From the NCBI RefSeq assembly GCF_936928535.1, contig NZ_CAKZHY010000094.1:62001-126000 (forward strand): DNA of 64,000 nt, given 5' to 3'. The notes beneath the pieces are model-generated. The model did no database searches. It was not told where the DNA came from and was given only the letters and a program-made list of their open reading frames with translations. The DNA comes from an uncultured Bradyrhizobium sp. GTDB taxonomy: Bacteria; Pseudomonadota; Alphaproteobacteria; Rhizobiales; Xanthobacteraceae. This document shows, one piece after another, positions 36,467 to 45,861 of the stretch. Positions within the stretch are counted from its first letter, which is position 1, and every line of letters begins with the position of its first letter. The translations under genes and the position numbers were made by a program.

Positions 36467-37099
36467 GTGAGCTACGCGGTCAAGGAGATCTTCCTGACCC
36501 TGCAAGGCGAAGGCGCCCATGCCGGGCGCGCGTCGGTGTTCTGCCGTTTTGCCGGCTGCAACCTCTGGAGCGGCCGCGAGGCGGACCGCGGCCAGGCCAC
36601 ATGTCAGTTCTGCGACACCGATTTCGTCGGCACCGACGGCACGCTCGGCGGCCGCTACGCCACGTCCGGGGAACTCGCCGACACCATCGCCGCGCAATGG
36701 ACCGGCCGGGCGGAGAGCCGCTATGTGGTGCTGACCGGTGGCGAGCCGCTGCTCCAGGTCGATGACGCCCTGGTCGCGGCGCTCCACGCCCGCGGCTTCG
36801 AGATCGGCGTCGAGACCAACGGCACGGTCGCCGCGCCCAAAGGCCTCGACTGGATCTGCGTCAGCCCCAAGGGCGGCAGCGAGCTGGTGCTGCGGCAGGG
36901 GCATGAATTGAAGCTGGTCTATCCGCAGGCCCTCGCCGCGCCGGAAACATTCGAGGGCCTCGCCTTCGAGCGCTTCTCGCTGCAGCCGATGGACGGGCCT
37001 GAAGTGATCGAGAACACAGCGCGCGCGATCGACTATTGCCTGCGCCATCCGCAATGGCGGCTGAGCGTGCAGACGCATAAATCGCTCGGCATCAGATAG
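36467..37099 (+). CDS. queE: 7-carboxy-7-deazaguanine synthase
   Basis: 210-residue radical SAM enzyme that contracts 6-carboxytetrahydropterin to CDG in queuosine/preQ0 synthesis. The cluster motif is C31-x14-C46-x2-C49 rather than the standard Cx3Cx2C, as described for the Burkholderia multivorans QueE. VVLTGGEPLLQVD (about 86-98) is the SAM GGE motif, and GCNLW, DTDFVGTDG and ETNGT are further family marks. 19 bp after trmL and 14 bp before queD, so translational linkage of the two pathway steps is likely. queC is not in the window. Confidence 0.95.
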   Translation: MSYAVKEIFLTLQGEGAHAGRASVFCRFAGCNLWSGREADRGQATCQFCDTDFVGTDGTLGGRYATSGELADTIAAQWTGRAESRYVVLTGGEPLLQVDDALVAALHARGFEIGVETNGTVAAPKGLDWICVSPKGGSELVLRQGHELKLVYPQALAAPETFEGLAFERFSLQPMDGPEVIENTARAIDYCLRHPQWRLSVQTHKSLGIR

Positions 37100-37113
37100 G
37101 ACTGAACGGACAG

Positions 37114-37479
37114 ATGTGGGAATTGACGAAACAGTTCCGCTTCGAGGCGGCGCATACGCTGAAAGGGACGACCTTCGGTGAGGCGAGCGAAGAGATCCAC
37201 GGCCACTCCTTCCGCGCCGAGGTGACGGTGCGCGGCACGCCGGATCCAGCGACTGGCATGGTGGTCGATCTCGGCCTGCTGCAGCGCGCGATCGAAGAAG
37301 TCAGGCTGACGCTGGACCACAAGTTTCTCAACAAGATCGAGGCGCTGGGCACGCCGACGCTGGAGAACCTGTCGCGCTTCGTCTGGGAGCGGCTACAGCA
37401 TATCGGCAAGCTGACCCGCGTCAGCATCCACCGCGACAGTTGCAACGAGAGCTGCACATACTACGGTCCGCAAGGCTGA
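37114..37479 (+). CDS. queD: 6-carboxytetrahydropterin synthase-like protein QueD
   Basis: 121-residue T-fold enzyme that turns dihydroneopterin triphosphate into 6-carboxytetrahydropterin, the substrate of the adjacent QueE. Zinc-binding His14 (FEAAH), His29 and His31 (IHGHSF) are present, as is the LDHKFLN segment and the substrate Glu near the end. The catalytic Cys of the usual CxxxHGH motif is Ser25 here (SEEIHGH). [11 protein letters not shown] closes the protein. Given the queE neighbour the QueD assignment is strong, though the altered catalytic residue is odd. Stop is 4 bp before hemF. Confidence 0.88.
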   Translation: MWELTKQFRFEAAHTLKGTTFGEASEEIHGHSFRAEVTVRGTPDPATGMVVDLGLLQRAIEEVRLTLDHKFLNKIEALGTPTLENLSRFVWERLQHIGKLTRVSIHRDSCNESCTYYGPQG

Positions 37480-37483
37480 CGGC

Positions 37484-38383
37484 ATGACATCCATCCTGGA
37501 CCCAACAACAATCGAAGACCGCAAGGCCCGTGCCCGCGCCTGGTTCGAGCGCTTGCGCGACGACATCTGCGAAAGCTTCGAGCGACTCGAGGACGAGGCG
37601 CCGCAAAGCCTCTATCCCGGCGCATCAGGCCGCTTCGCGCGCACGCCCTGGCAACGCACTGATCACAGCGGGGCCAAGGGTGGCGGCGGCGTGATGTCGA
37701 TGATGTCCGGCCGTCTGTTCGAGAAGGTCGGCGTGCACTGCTCGACCGTGCATGGCGAGTTCGCGCCGGAGTTTCGCGCGCAGATTCCGGGCGCGGCGGA
37801 AGACCCGCGCTTCTGGGCCTCCGGCATCTCGCTGATCGCGCACATGCGCAATCCGCACGTGCCGGCCGTGCACATGAACACGCGCTTCGTCGTCACCACC
37901 AAGGCCTGGTTCGGCGGCGGCGCCGATTTGACGCCAGTGCTCGACCGCAGGCGCACGCAGGAAGACGCGGACACGCTCGCCTTCCACGCTGCGATGAAGG
38001 ACGCCTGCAGCGGTCCGAACGGCGTTGCCGATTACGACAAGTACAAGAAGTGGTGCGACGAGTATTTCTATCTGCCGCACCGGAAAGAGGCGCGCGGCAT
38101 CGGCGGCATCTTCTACGACTGGCATGACAGCGGCGACTGGGATGCCGACCTCGCCTTCACCCAGGACGTCGGTCGCGCCTTCCTGAAGATCTACCCTGAG
38201 CTCGTCAGGCGCAATTTCGCAAGCGCCTGGACTGCGGACGATCGCGAGGAGCAATTGATCCGTCGCGGGCGCTATGTCGAATTCAATTTGCTCTACGACC
38301 GCGGCACCATCTTCGGTCTCAAGACCGGCGGCAACGTGGACTCGATCCTGTCGTCGCTGCCGCCGGAGGTGAAATGGCCATGA
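37484..38383 (+). CDS. hemF: Oxygen-dependent coproporphyrinogen III oxidase
   Basis: 299-residue aerobic heme-synthesis enzyme (coproporphyrinogen III to protoporphyrinogen IX). Family signatures: [23 protein letters not shown] near residue 45-70, [26 protein letters not shown] at about 126-150, and [18 protein letters not shown] near 197. The C-terminal [23 protein letters not shown] loop is complete. Normal length. Its position in a queuosine/tRNA-modification run is by proximity only. Its last 10 bases overlap the following HAD gene. Confidence 0.97.
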   Translation: MTSILDPTTIEDRKARARAWFERLRDDICESFERLEDEAPQSLYPGASGRFARTPWQRTDHSGAKGGGGVMSMMSGRLFEKVGVHCSTVHGEFAPEFRAQIPGAAEDPRFWASGISLIAHMRNPHVPAVHMNTRFVVTTKAWFGGGADLTPVLDRRRTQEDADTLAFHAAMKDACSGPNGVADYDKYKKWCDEYFYLPHRKEARGIGGIFYDWHDSGDWDADLAFTQDVGRAFLKIYPELVRRNFASAWTADDREEQLIRRGRYVEFNLLYDRGTIFGLKTGGNVDSILSSLPPEVKWP

Positions 38384-39126
38384 GGACGACAAACAGCATC
38401 ATCAAGCCGCTGCCGCGCGCCATGCTGATCGACATGGATGACACCATCCTGTCCGCCTATGGCCGGCCCGAGATCGCCTGGAACACGATCGCGGAAGAAT
38501 TCGCCGAGGAGCTCGCGCCGCTGCCGCCGGCACAGGTCGCGGCGACCGTGCTGGCCTATGCGCGGCAGTTCTGGTCGACCGCGGGAGCCGAGTGGCGCAT
38601 GAAGCTCGGCGAAGCGCGACGGCTCACGGTGCGTGGCGGCTTTGCAGCGCTCGCAGCAGGCGGCCATCGCGCCCTTCCCGACCATCTCGCCGATCGCCTC
38701 GCCGACCGCTTCACCACCTATCGTGAGGAAGCGATCTTCGTGTTCCCCGGCGCGCATGATGCGATCGATGCGTTCAAGGCCCACGGCGTCAAGCTCGCGC
38801 TGGTCACCAACGGCGCCGCCGACATGCAGCGCGCCAAGGTCGAGCGCTTCGAGCTCGCCCATCGCTTCGACCACATCCAGATCGAGGGCGAGCACGGCTT
38901 CGGCAAGCCCGAGGAGCGCGCCTATCTGCACGCGATGGAGGCGCTCGGCGTCACCGCCGAAGATACCTGGATGATCGGCGACAATCTCGAATGGGAAGTC
39001 GTCACCCCGCAGCGCCTCGGCATCTATGCGATCTGGCTCGACGCGCATGGCGAGGGCCTGCCCGAGGGCTCGACCGTCAAGCCCGACCGCATCATCCGCT
39101 CGCTGACCGAGCTGGTGCCGGGCTAA
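38374..39126 (+). CDS. HAD-family hydrolase
   Basis: 250 residues. HAD motif [10 protein letters not shown] (DxDx[T/V], about residues 18-26), motif [12 protein letters not shown] (about 130), Lys in [14 protein letters not shown] (motif III, about 170) and motif [13 protein letters not shown] (GDNxxxD-like, about 195). The C1 cap (about 35-105) is helical. Substrate is unknown; probably a phosphatase of the YjjG/epoxide hydrolase-like subgroup. Two starts compete: ATG 38374, four bases from GGAGG, and ATG 38380, forming an ATGA overlap with the hemF stop. Either way it is translationally coupled to hemF. Confidence 0.88.
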   Translation: MAMRTTNSIIKPLPRAMLIDMDDTILSAYGRPEIAWNTIAEEFAEELAPLPPAQVAATVLAYARQFWSTAGAEWRMKLGEARRLTVRGGFAALAAGGHRALPDHLADRLADRFTTYREEAIFVFPGAHDAIDAFKAHGVKLALVTNGAADMQRAKVERFELAHRFDHIQIEGEHGFGKPEERAYLHAMEALGVTAEDTWMIGDNLEWEVVTPQRLGIYAIWLDAHGEGLPEGSTVKPDRIIRSLTELVPG

Positions 39127-39377
39127 ATCCCGAAAACAACCCCATGCACAGTAGAAAGCTGCTGCAGAATCGGAGTTTTCGGATTATAAGAAAATTTGTT
39201 GCCCCGTCGGGCAAAACAGGCGTATGATGCCATCATGGGGGATGCGTGTGATGCAAGCGCCTCCCCCCGCGGCCTCTCGCCGTGCGAGCGCCATGGCTAC
39301 GGCCCCTCCCCGTGTTCGGCGTGTCATGACAAATTGCTAGCCTCGCATCCGGTCGATCAACGCGAAGGGACAAGGCC

Positions 39378-39590
39378 ATGGAATTGAAAGCCGGCGACAT
39401 CGTCATGTTGAAATCGGGCGGCCAGCCGATGACGGTTGCGGAGGTCAAGGGCGAGGACGTGCTCTGCCTCTGGATGGGCATGGAAGGCGATCTCTACCGC
39501 GAGACGCTGCCGCTCGCCACGCTCATTCAGGTCGAGGAAGACGAGAATGAGGACGAAGACGAGGAAGAAGACGACGAGGACGACGACTAG
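39378..39590 (+). CDS. DUF2158 (YodC-like) small acidic protein
   Basis: 70 residues. The N-terminal 50 residues are a small beta-barrel DUF2158 domain: FKAGDVV-like MELKAGDIVMLKSGGQPMTV, then VLCLWMG and ETLPLATLIQV. The C-terminal 20 residues are almost all Asp/Glu. Function unknown. SD AGGGACAAGG before ATG. A truncated second copy lies 2.1 kb downstream (41653-41801). The 251-bp gap before it is AT-richer and contains no credible gene; the gap after it to 39805 also holds nothing recognised. Confidence 0.8.
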   Translation: MELKAGDIVMLKSGGQPMTVAEVKGEDVLCLWMGMEGDLYRETLPLATLIQVEEDENEDEDEEEDDEDDD

Positions 39591-39805
39591 GCCACCTCAA
39601 AGCTCGTATCGCTCAATGGCACCGCCCGGCTGCGTCGCTAGAGGCGCCCGGTTTGAGACCGGCAAGTACGCACCAGCAGCGCACTCGCCTGGAGCGCGAT
39701 GAGATCAGGATGGATCCTCATCGCGCCCAAATTGCCTTCGATATGAACTGCGCACCAGGGGCGCGTTTGTCACGGCAGCCGCTTCGCGCTTGTCCGGATG
39801 TCGAT

Positions 39806-40690
39806 CTAGAAGTAGCCGGGCTGGCTGATGTCGGCGATCAGGCCAATCCCGGTCGGTGTCCAGCCCAGCCGCGCTTGCGTCAACGCACTGGAGGCCGGCA
39901 TGTCGAGACCGGCGAACATCGCCAGCGGCCCGTAAAAATCGCCCGCCTCCTCTTTCCTGATCGAGACGACCGGCACATTCAAGGCGCGACCGATCACCTC
40001 GACGACCTCGCGCATCGTGACCCCCTCTTCGCCGACGGCGTGGTAGATCGCGTCTGCCGTGCCTTTCTCGAGCGCAAGCCGATACAGGCGCGCGACATCT
40101 GGCCTGTGCGCCGCAGCCCAGCGCTCAGTGCCTCCGCCGACATAAGCGGCGGCGCCTTTCTTGCGCGCCCCTTCGACCAGATAGGAGATCAAGCCGGCCT
40201 TTCCGGGAGCGCCGTGAACTTGCGGCAGGCGCACCGCCATCGCGCGGACACCGCGCCTGGCGTAGGCAAGGCCGGCCTGCTCGGAGACGCGCGGGGCATG
40301 CGGGCTGGAGTCGCGGCGCATCTCCTCGGTGACCACGACGTTGGGCGCGACGAGGCCCGTTCCCGACGTGACGATGAAGGGCTTGTCGGTGCCGACCAGC
40401 ACGTCGCCCATGGCCTCGATGGCCGCCTTGTCGATCGCACCATTCTCCGCGAATTTCGCGAAATCATGGATGAACGCCAGATGGATCACGCCGTCCGCAT
40501 CTCTTGCGCCGCTCTTCAGGCTCTCGAGATCCTGCAGCGAGCCGCGATGAACCTCGGCGCCCAGTGTCTCGAGCGTGCGGACATTGTCATCCGAGCGTGC
40601 GAGGCCAACCACCTGATGGCCGTTCGCGATGAGCTCCTTGGCGGTTTCAGTGCCGATGAATCCGCCTGCACCGGTGACGAAGACGCGCAT
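39806..40690 (-). CDS. NAD-dependent epimerase/dehydratase (extended SDR)
   Basis: 294 residues. Rossmann motif VFVTGAGGFIG (residues 3-13, TGxxGxxG) and LARSDDN binding the adenosine ribose; VIHLAFIHD near residue 72; active-site region is unusual because no clear YxxxK is seen (the corresponding area reads SGTGLVAPNVVV.. and AGLAYARRG). This suits the atypical SDR group (WcaG-like, putative reductases/epimerases). ATG 40690 chosen over upstream 40711 because GGGAG lies nine bases before it and the Rossmann strand begins there. Divergent from an XRE regulator with 92 bp between starts; probably its target. Confidence 0.88.
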   Translation of the reverse strand: MRVFVTGAGGFIGTETAKELIANGHQVVGLARSDDNVRTLETLGAEVHRGSLQDLESLKSGARDADGVIHLAFIHDFAKFAENGAIDKAAIEAMGDVLVGTDKPFIVTSGTGLVAPNVVVTEEMRRDSSPHAPRVSEQAGLAYARRGVRAMAVRLPQVHGAPGKAGLISYLVEGARKKGAAAYVGGGTERWAAAHRPDVARLYRLALEKGTADAIYHAVGEEGVTMREVVEVIGRALNVPVVSIRKEEAGDFYGPLAMFAGLDMPASSALTQARLGWTPTGIGLIADISQPGYF

Positions 40691-40757
40691 GAGAGCCAAC
40701 TCCCTGTTCAAGATGGAGGGATATTGCTAGGCTGCTCATTCGGGTAAAGTAGTGAGC

Positions 40758-40771
40758 TTATACGGGTATAA
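40758..40771. promoter_or_regulatory. Palindrome TTATAC-GG-GTATAA in the SDR/XRE divergent promoter
   Basis: Perfect 6-bp arms TTATAC (40758-40763) and GTATAA (40766-40771) around GG, 11 bp before the XRE start codon and 67 bp from the SDR start. A good candidate operator for the adjacent regulator; not demonstrated. Confidence 0.5.
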
Positions 40772-40782
40772 ACGCTAACAGG

Positions 40783-41658
40783 ATGACGGACGCAAACCCG
40801 CTTGGGACCTATTTGCGGGATCGCCGCGCCAAGCTCGATCCTACCTCGTTCGGCCTGCCGCTGAAGCGGCGGCGAACGCCGGGACTGCGGCGCGAAGAAG
40901 TGGCGCAACGCGCGAATGTGAGTGCCACCTGGTACACCTGGCTCGAGCAGGGGCGCGGCGGTGCGCCGTCCGCTGATGTGCTGGATCGCATTGCGCGCGC
41001 GATGATGCTGACCGACGTCGAGCGCGAGCATCTGTTCCTGCTTGGCCTTGGCCGGCCGCCAGAGGTCCGATATCGCGCGCCCGAGGGCATCTCCCCGCGC
41101 CTGCAGCGCGTGCTCGACATCCTGGACTGCAGCCCGGCGTTCATCCGCACGGCGACGTGGGACATCGTCGCCTGGAACGCGGCCGCAGCTGCCGTCCTCA
41201 CCGACTACAGCACGCTGCCGGAGGGGCAACGCAATGTGCTGCGCCTGATTTTCCGCGACAGCCGCATACGGGCCGCGCAGCCCAACTGGCAAAGCGTTGC
41301 GCGCTACGTCGTGGCGTCTTTCCGCGCCGACGTGGCGCGCGCCGGCGCGGCCCGCAACGTGCAATCGCTGGTCGACGAGCTCTGCGCGACGAGCGCCGAA
41401 TTCGCCGCGATGTGGCGCGACAACGACGTGCAGGGCCATGGCGAGAATGTGAAGGTTCTGCACCATCCCATCGCCGGGCCGCTCTCGATGGAATTTTCGA
41501 CCTTTGCCGTCGACGGTCGGCCCGACCTCAACATGGTGATCTACAACCCTGCGACGTCCGCGGATGCGGACAAGATCCGCGCGCTGCTGAAGCCTGCGGC
41601 AGTAGCCGGCGCATTCGCATCAACCGGGCCGGCTGGTTCGAATCTTCCGCTACGCTGA
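40783..41658 (+). CDS. XRE-family regulator with MmyB-like ligand domain
   Basis: 291 residues. The N-terminal HTH (about 5-70) shows the MmyB/ClgR-type pattern LGTYLRDRRAKLDP then RRTPGLRREEVAQRANVSATWYTWLEQGRGGAPS. The C-terminal PAS-like MmyB domain (about 105-275) has TWDIVAWNAAAAAVLTDY (the W.I.AWN.AA motif), RLIFRDSRIRAAQPNW and HPIAGPLSMEFSTFAVDG. Such regulators commonly repress adjacent divergent SDR genes, and the layout here fits. The final codons run into the start of a DUF2158 remnant. Confidence 0.92.
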   Translation: MTDANPLGTYLRDRRAKLDPTSFGLPLKRRRTPGLRREEVAQRANVSATWYTWLEQGRGGAPSADVLDRIARAMMLTDVEREHLFLLGLGRPPEVRYRAPEGISPRLQRVLDILDCSPAFIRTATWDIVAWNAAAAAVLTDYSTLPEGQRNVLRLIFRDSRIRAAQPNWQSVARYVVASFRADVARAGAARNVQSLVDELCATSAEFAAMWRDNDVQGHGENVKVLHHPIAGPLSMEFSTFAVDGRPDLNMVIYNPATSADADKIRALLKPAAVAGAFASTGPAGSNLPLR

Positions 41659-41801
41659 CAGCGGCGGACGTAAGAGCGGACGACGTGCTCTGCCTCTGGA
41701 TGGGCATGGAAGCTAATCTCTTCCGCGAGACCCTGCCGCTCGCCACACTGATCAAGGTGGGAGAGGACGAGCATGAGGAAGAAGACCAGGACGACGAATA
41801 G
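41653..41801 (+). pseudogene. Truncated DUF2158 copy
   Basis: In the frame TAADVRADDVLCLWMGMEANLFRETLPLATLIKVGEDEHEEE this stretch matches the second half of the DUF2158 protein encoded at 39378-39590, including an identical run DVLCLWMGME and a shorter acidic tail. The first about 20 residues of the domain are missing, replaced by the XRE gene end, with which it overlaps. No start codon with SD is available. It is a remnant of duplication or recombination. The 252 bp after it hold nothing recognised. Confidence 0.8.
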
Positions 41802-42053
41802 GCTAGTTCACGTCCGCATCCTATTGCGCGATATCGGAGTGTCGGGCGCGCAAGATGTCCGCTTACCGGCCGACGGCGGCGCATTGGCGGACATCGCTTG
41901 AGGTCGCCAGGCACCCTTTGCCAAATCGCACGACGGCTCGCGGCACGCGCCCCCGTGATGCCGGGGATGTGACCGGTCGTGAAGCCGGTGTCCGTTGGGG
42001 CTTTGCCGTCGAGCGCTAACTAAGGGAGGCAACGACATCCGGAGAAAAAAACG

Positions 42054-42299
42054 ATGCGTTCCATTTTGGCTTTGAGCCTTTTGATGGCCCTGTCCGGCGT
42101 CGCAAACGCGGCGACAGTGCATCACCCCCACCGGCACAAAGCTTCCGCTTCGAGCTTTGCCTATGTTCCATCCGAGCCGCCGGCCCAGTTCCGATCCGGC
42201 CAGACCTCCTGTGACCAGCCTGAACCGTATTACGGGGCTTGCCAGGGTTATGCGCCTGGCGAGAAGGAGAGGTTTCTGGGCAGCTTGCATGGCCCATAG
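42054..42299 (+). CDS. Small exported protein, unknown function
   Basis: 81 residues with a clear Sec signal peptide (MRSILALSLLMALSGVANA, cleavage after ANA-A near residue 19-20). The mature part is His/Ser-rich then Pro-rich (HHPHRHKAS, YVPSEPPAQFRSG) with a pair of cysteines (SCDQPEPYYGACQGY) that could form a disulfide. Similar tiny secreted proteins are common in Bradyrhizobium. SD CGGAG upstream of ATG. The 287 bp after it contain no supportable gene. Confidence 0.6.
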   Translation: MRSILALSLLMALSGVANAATVHHPHRHKASASSFAYVPSEPPAQFRSGQTSCDQPEPYYGACQGYAPGEKERFLGSLHGP

Positions 42300-42586
42300 A
42301 CGGTTGGAGGTTCGAGTCGGCGGAACGTTGAAGCAATCAGGTTCAATGTCGCACGGGGGTCTGGCTGCGTGAAACGCCAGGGATGGTTGCAAGCGATCGA
42401 AGACGTTGCTGGTCCAAGGCCGATCAAGCGCTCATGCGCCAGCGATTTCAAGTTAGACGACGAACTGATGAACGTAGTTCCAGCCGACTTTCGTTTCCCA
42501 CTGGTCGCGCGTCGTTTCGTCTGCCATCAGCTCCGACTTCACTCGGGGCTCCTCCGCTTGGTCTCGATACCGCCCGGCTGTTTCTT

Positions 42587-45500
42587 TCAACGTGTACCGC
42601 CGTCTCCCAAGATTGTGTAAGGTGCCCAAAACAACGGGTGGGCATAAGAAAATTCAGTCTTGCCGTCGGGGCCCAGATAGCCTGGGCCATCCATCAGAGC
42701 CAACATTGCCTGCCGCAGCGCCTCGGCTCGCGTTAGCTTGGGGTCATCGGCCTGTCGCTTGAACAGATCAGTGACCAAATCCTTCGCCGATTGTGAATGA
42801 ACAGACCAGTTGGTCACGAGGATGGCCCTCGTCCCTGCATAAAAAAATGCGCGACCGAGCCCGGACGCTGCTTCCGCGCCCGCTCCTTCGCCGGCACCGG
42901 TATTGCAGGCCGAAAGAATGACCCAGTCCGCATCGAGCTTCAGTTGCAGGATTTCCTCCGTGGTAAGCAGCCCATCGCCTTCGACGCCGGCAACGGCGGG
43001 CGCCGTCATCGCCAAGGCAGGCTGCGTCAGCCTGTCGAGTTCGCCTGCTGCGAGACCGTGGGTCGCAAAGACAACGACTTTGAAGCTGGACAAATCCATC
43101 GTCTTGACGGCGTGCTCGTTGGCATCCCTTCCGAGCTTCAGCGCTTTCGACGGATCGGCTTGCAGCGCAACGGCGATCGACTTCAACTCGTCGGCAGTGT
43201 CTGGAAGACGCGGCAGCATCGCAAGTTCGGCGCCATCGACCCCCTCCAACTTTGGAATTGATCTCCGACGCAATGGCGCGCCGCGTGTCGTTGCAGCCGC
43301 CGGGGGAACAATGTGCTCGGCCTTCTTTTCCTCTGCGGCCTGCTGTTCGCTGAAGATAGGGTCACCGAACGCAATGAGTTGGTCTCGGCCGGGAGCGCCG
43401 GGGGGCAGCGACCGCAGTGTAATAAGCGCCGACAACGACGGCAGGGTCGCGACATCATGGGTGCGAGCCAGCCAGGGTACGTTCCGGTAGCCAGCGAAGG
43501 GCGGGTCGTCGTCGGTTTCCAGCGTGGACGGCGCAGTCGGCAACAGCGATAGCGGCAACAACCCGAGCGCACCATTCGTCACGACGATAAGGCTCTTCGA
43601 CCGTTTCCAGCCATCTTCAACCGGCTTCAAGAGGAGGGAGTAGAGTTGATAGCCGAGGCCGACGTCGAAGGGCGGGATATCGGAAATCAACGCCGCTTCC
43701 GGTTCCAAAGCCTCCCGCAGCTTCTGGATCTTGCTTTTGATTTCGCTGGGCTTGGCTTCAACGGAAGCAAACGCCACCGGGCCGGTCTTCGGTACCGCCC
43801 AGACAAAGCTTGCCTCGTCTCCGAAATAGAACGATAGCGCCGCTTCGCCGTCGTGAAGAGCCGCCTTTATTCGCTCGATGCTTGGTGGCTTCGGGTTGAC
43901 GAGATCGGCATAGGCGGGGAAGCGCGTGGTCAATTCAGCGCGAGCTGCGTCGCGATCGATACGCAATCGTGCAACCGACTCTTCGACATCGTGCAGAACC
44001 TGTTCGTCGCGCTCGTTCGACGGCACGCTTAAGAGATTGTTGAGCGAGCCGAGCTGTGCTCTCAGCTGCTTGCTTAGATCCTGCTCGCTTCGCACAAGCT
44101 CCGCGAGCGCCGGATCTTTTGCCGCCACACGCGCGCTCGACTCCGCCAAGGCCTGCTGTACCGCGTGTCCGCGGATCGAGTCGGCCAGGACAAATGTCCG
44201 AGCGGGCACATCGCCAGCCGTGTTTCGAACTGTCGCCAGCAGCTTGATGTAGTTCTCGACGAGGAACTTCAACCGGGCCTGAGACCTTACCATGGTTACC
44301 GCGTCGCTCTCATCAGCATCCTGTTGTGCTGCCTGAAGTACCGGCAACGCGACTTCAAACTCGTGAATTGCGGCGGCGTCCCTGCCTGCGCGCATCAAGG
44401 CAAGGGCAAGAGCGCCGCGTGCGGAAGCACAGTCAAAATGGCGTTCGCCCACACGTGCGATCTCACGCTGGACGAGTGCCTGCGCCGCGACGAGCGCATC
44501 CTGATTCCGACCCGAAGCCAGCAGTGCATAGATCCGCGCGACATTCGACAGCAAAACTACTTTCTGCGGAGGATCCCACTGGGCAATCGCTTTGTCGAGC
44601 TGGTCGAAGACCTTGTTTGCCTCGTCCGATTTTCCCTCGCTGGTTAGAATCGAACCGAGCGACGACAGCGCGTTGGCATTGGTCGCATGATCGTCGCCGA
44701 TGCCAAGGGTACGCTGGATATCGAGGCTCGCCCGTATGAGCCTCTCAGCCTCCGGGAAGCGGGCCTCCCAATTCAGAACGTCTGCAAGACCGGTTACGAA
44801 GGGCGTCGTCAGTCGATTATATTTCCCATCCGCTTTCAGACGCGAAAAAAGCGCGATGCGGGCATCCGACTCAGCCTCGGCCAATCGTCCTCGGCGTGAT
44901 TTCAGCTTGGCGATATTGAGTAGAAATCCATCTGCCTGTCTTTGCAGGTCGGACGTCAACGGCACGTCTCGATCGGTCTTTACCAGTTTGCCGAAGACAT
45001 CGATTGATTTGATTCGGAACTCGCGCGCCCGGACATAAGCGGCCTCGGCTTCCTGAAATTGGCCTCTCGCGTAGAAGATCGTCGCCTGCATCAGCGCAAT
45101 CGAACACTCCCAGGAACTGCCTCTTATCGGGTAGGCTCGCCAGCGAGGACTACCACTGCGCGCTTCCTCGATGAGAACCAGCGCTTGTCGCAAGTACACT
45201 TCGGCTCGCGCCAGGTCTCCCATTGCAACCGCAATACCGACAGCGAGATGATGCAACGGAAACAGATTGCCCCTGGTCTCCGGTCGATCGGCCTCGGCAA
45301 TCAGTTGCTCGGCCATCGCGAGCCCCTGCTTGTAGTCCCCCGTCGACTTGAACCAACTCACAGTAGCCATCGCGGCACGCATCGTCAGACGATGGTCGGC
45401 GCCTTGCTGCGCGAGGTGGAACGCTTGCTGACTGTCGGCCAGCGCATCGATCGAACGCCCCAGGATTCCCCTGGCCTCGGACCGCGCGTAGTAGAATTGT

Positions 45501-45805
45501 GCAAGAGCGTCCTGCGAAAGACCAGCAGACGGCTGCGCGTCAGCGGCAGACTCCATTCGAGCCAACGTAGCAGGATCCGGCTTTTCGCTATCCAGAATAG
45601 CCGTGATGTCCGCGATCGATCGTGGCGGAGGAAGAAAGTTCGGCGAAGACTGATTTTTCGCCGAACTATCTGTAGCGTTCGGCGCGCAGATACGCTGCTT
45701 CGTGGCGACGTCGAAAGAACAGTCCTCCGACTCTCGGCTCAGCGCTTTTGAGCTGAGACTCGTCACAAGGCAAAGCAGGAGTCCGCACCGCAACAACCTG
45801 TTCAT
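42587..45805 (-). CDS. Exported TPR-CHAT domain protein (caspase-like)
   Basis: 1072 residues. N-terminal signal peptide (LLRCGLLLCLVTSLSSKALS), a long tetratricopeptide-like helical region (about 60-560), a coiled helical linker (about 580-660), and a C-terminal CHAT domain (about 740-1072). The CHAT catalytic dyad is visible: His916 in VFATHGLAAG and Cys967 in VILSACNTGAGEG, followed by GLGRAFFYAGTRAILVTNWSVHS. CHAT proteins are clan CD peptidases related to caspases and separase; TPR-CHAT members act in type III-E CRISPR and gasdermin systems, but this one is exported. The small exported gene 56 bp upstream is on the same strand. Substrate unknown. Confidence 0.88.
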   Translation of the reverse strand: MNRLLRCGLLLCLVTSLSSKALSRESEDCSFDVATKQRICAPNATDSSAKNQSSPNFLPPPRSIADITAILDSEKPDPATLARMESAADAQPSAGLSQDALAQFYYARSEARGILGRSIDALADSQQAFHLAQQGADHRLTMRAAMATVSWFKSTGDYKQGLAMAEQLIAEADRPETRGNLFPLHHLAVGIAVAMGDLARAEVYLRQALVLIEEARSGSPRWRAYPIRGSSWECSIALMQATIFYARGQFQEAEAAYVRAREFRIKSIDVFGKLVKTDRDVPLTSDLQRQADGFLLNIAKLKSRRGRLAEAESDARIALFSRLKADGKYNRLTTPFVTGLADVLNWEARFPEAERLIRASLDIQRTLGIGDDHATNANALSSLGSILTSEGKSDEANKVFDQLDKAIAQWDPPQKVVLLSNVARIYALLASGRNQDALVAAQALVQREIARVGERHFDCASARGALALALMRAGRDAAAIHEFEVALPVLQAAQQDADESDAVTMVRSQARLKFLVENYIKLLATVRNTAGDVPARTFVLADSIRGHAVQQALAESSARVAAKDPALAELVRSEQDLSKQLRAQLGSLNNLLSVPSNERDEQVLHDVEESVARLRIDRDAARAELTTRFPAYADLVNPKPPSIERIKAALHDGEAALSFYFGDEASFVWAVPKTGPVAFASVEAKPSEIKSKIQKLREALEPEAALISDIPPFDVGLGYQLYSLLLKPVEDGWKRSKSLIVVTNGALGLLPLSLLPTAPSTLETDDDPPFAGYRNVPWLARTHDVATLPSLSALITLRSLPPGAPGRDQLIAFGDPIFSEQQAAEEKKAEHIVPPAAATTRGAPLRRRSIPKLEGVDGAELAMLPRLPDTADELKSIAVALQADPSKALKLGRDANEHAVKTMDLSSFKVVVFATHGLAAGELDRLTQPALAMTAPAVAGVEGDGLLTTEEILQLKLDADWVILSACNTGAGEGAGAEAASGLGRAFFYAGTRAILVTNWSVHSQSAKDLVTDLFKRQADDPKLTRAEALRQAMLALMDGPGYLGPDGKTEFSYAHPLFWAPYTILGDGGTR

Positions 45806-45861
45806 TTGCGCCCCATGAAAAGCGCCGCCCAGCGACTAACGAGAATGGAGTAGTCGACGCG

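Noticed and set aside
39196..39387. 63-codon ORF upstream of DUF2158 with a CSACH motif
   Set aside because: No SD, overlaps the DUF2158 start, and the Cys/His pattern is too short to call a zinc finger.
42369..42620. 83-codon plus-strand ORF between the small exported gene and the CHAT gene
   Set aside because: No SD, no family resemblance, and overlaps the CHAT gene end.
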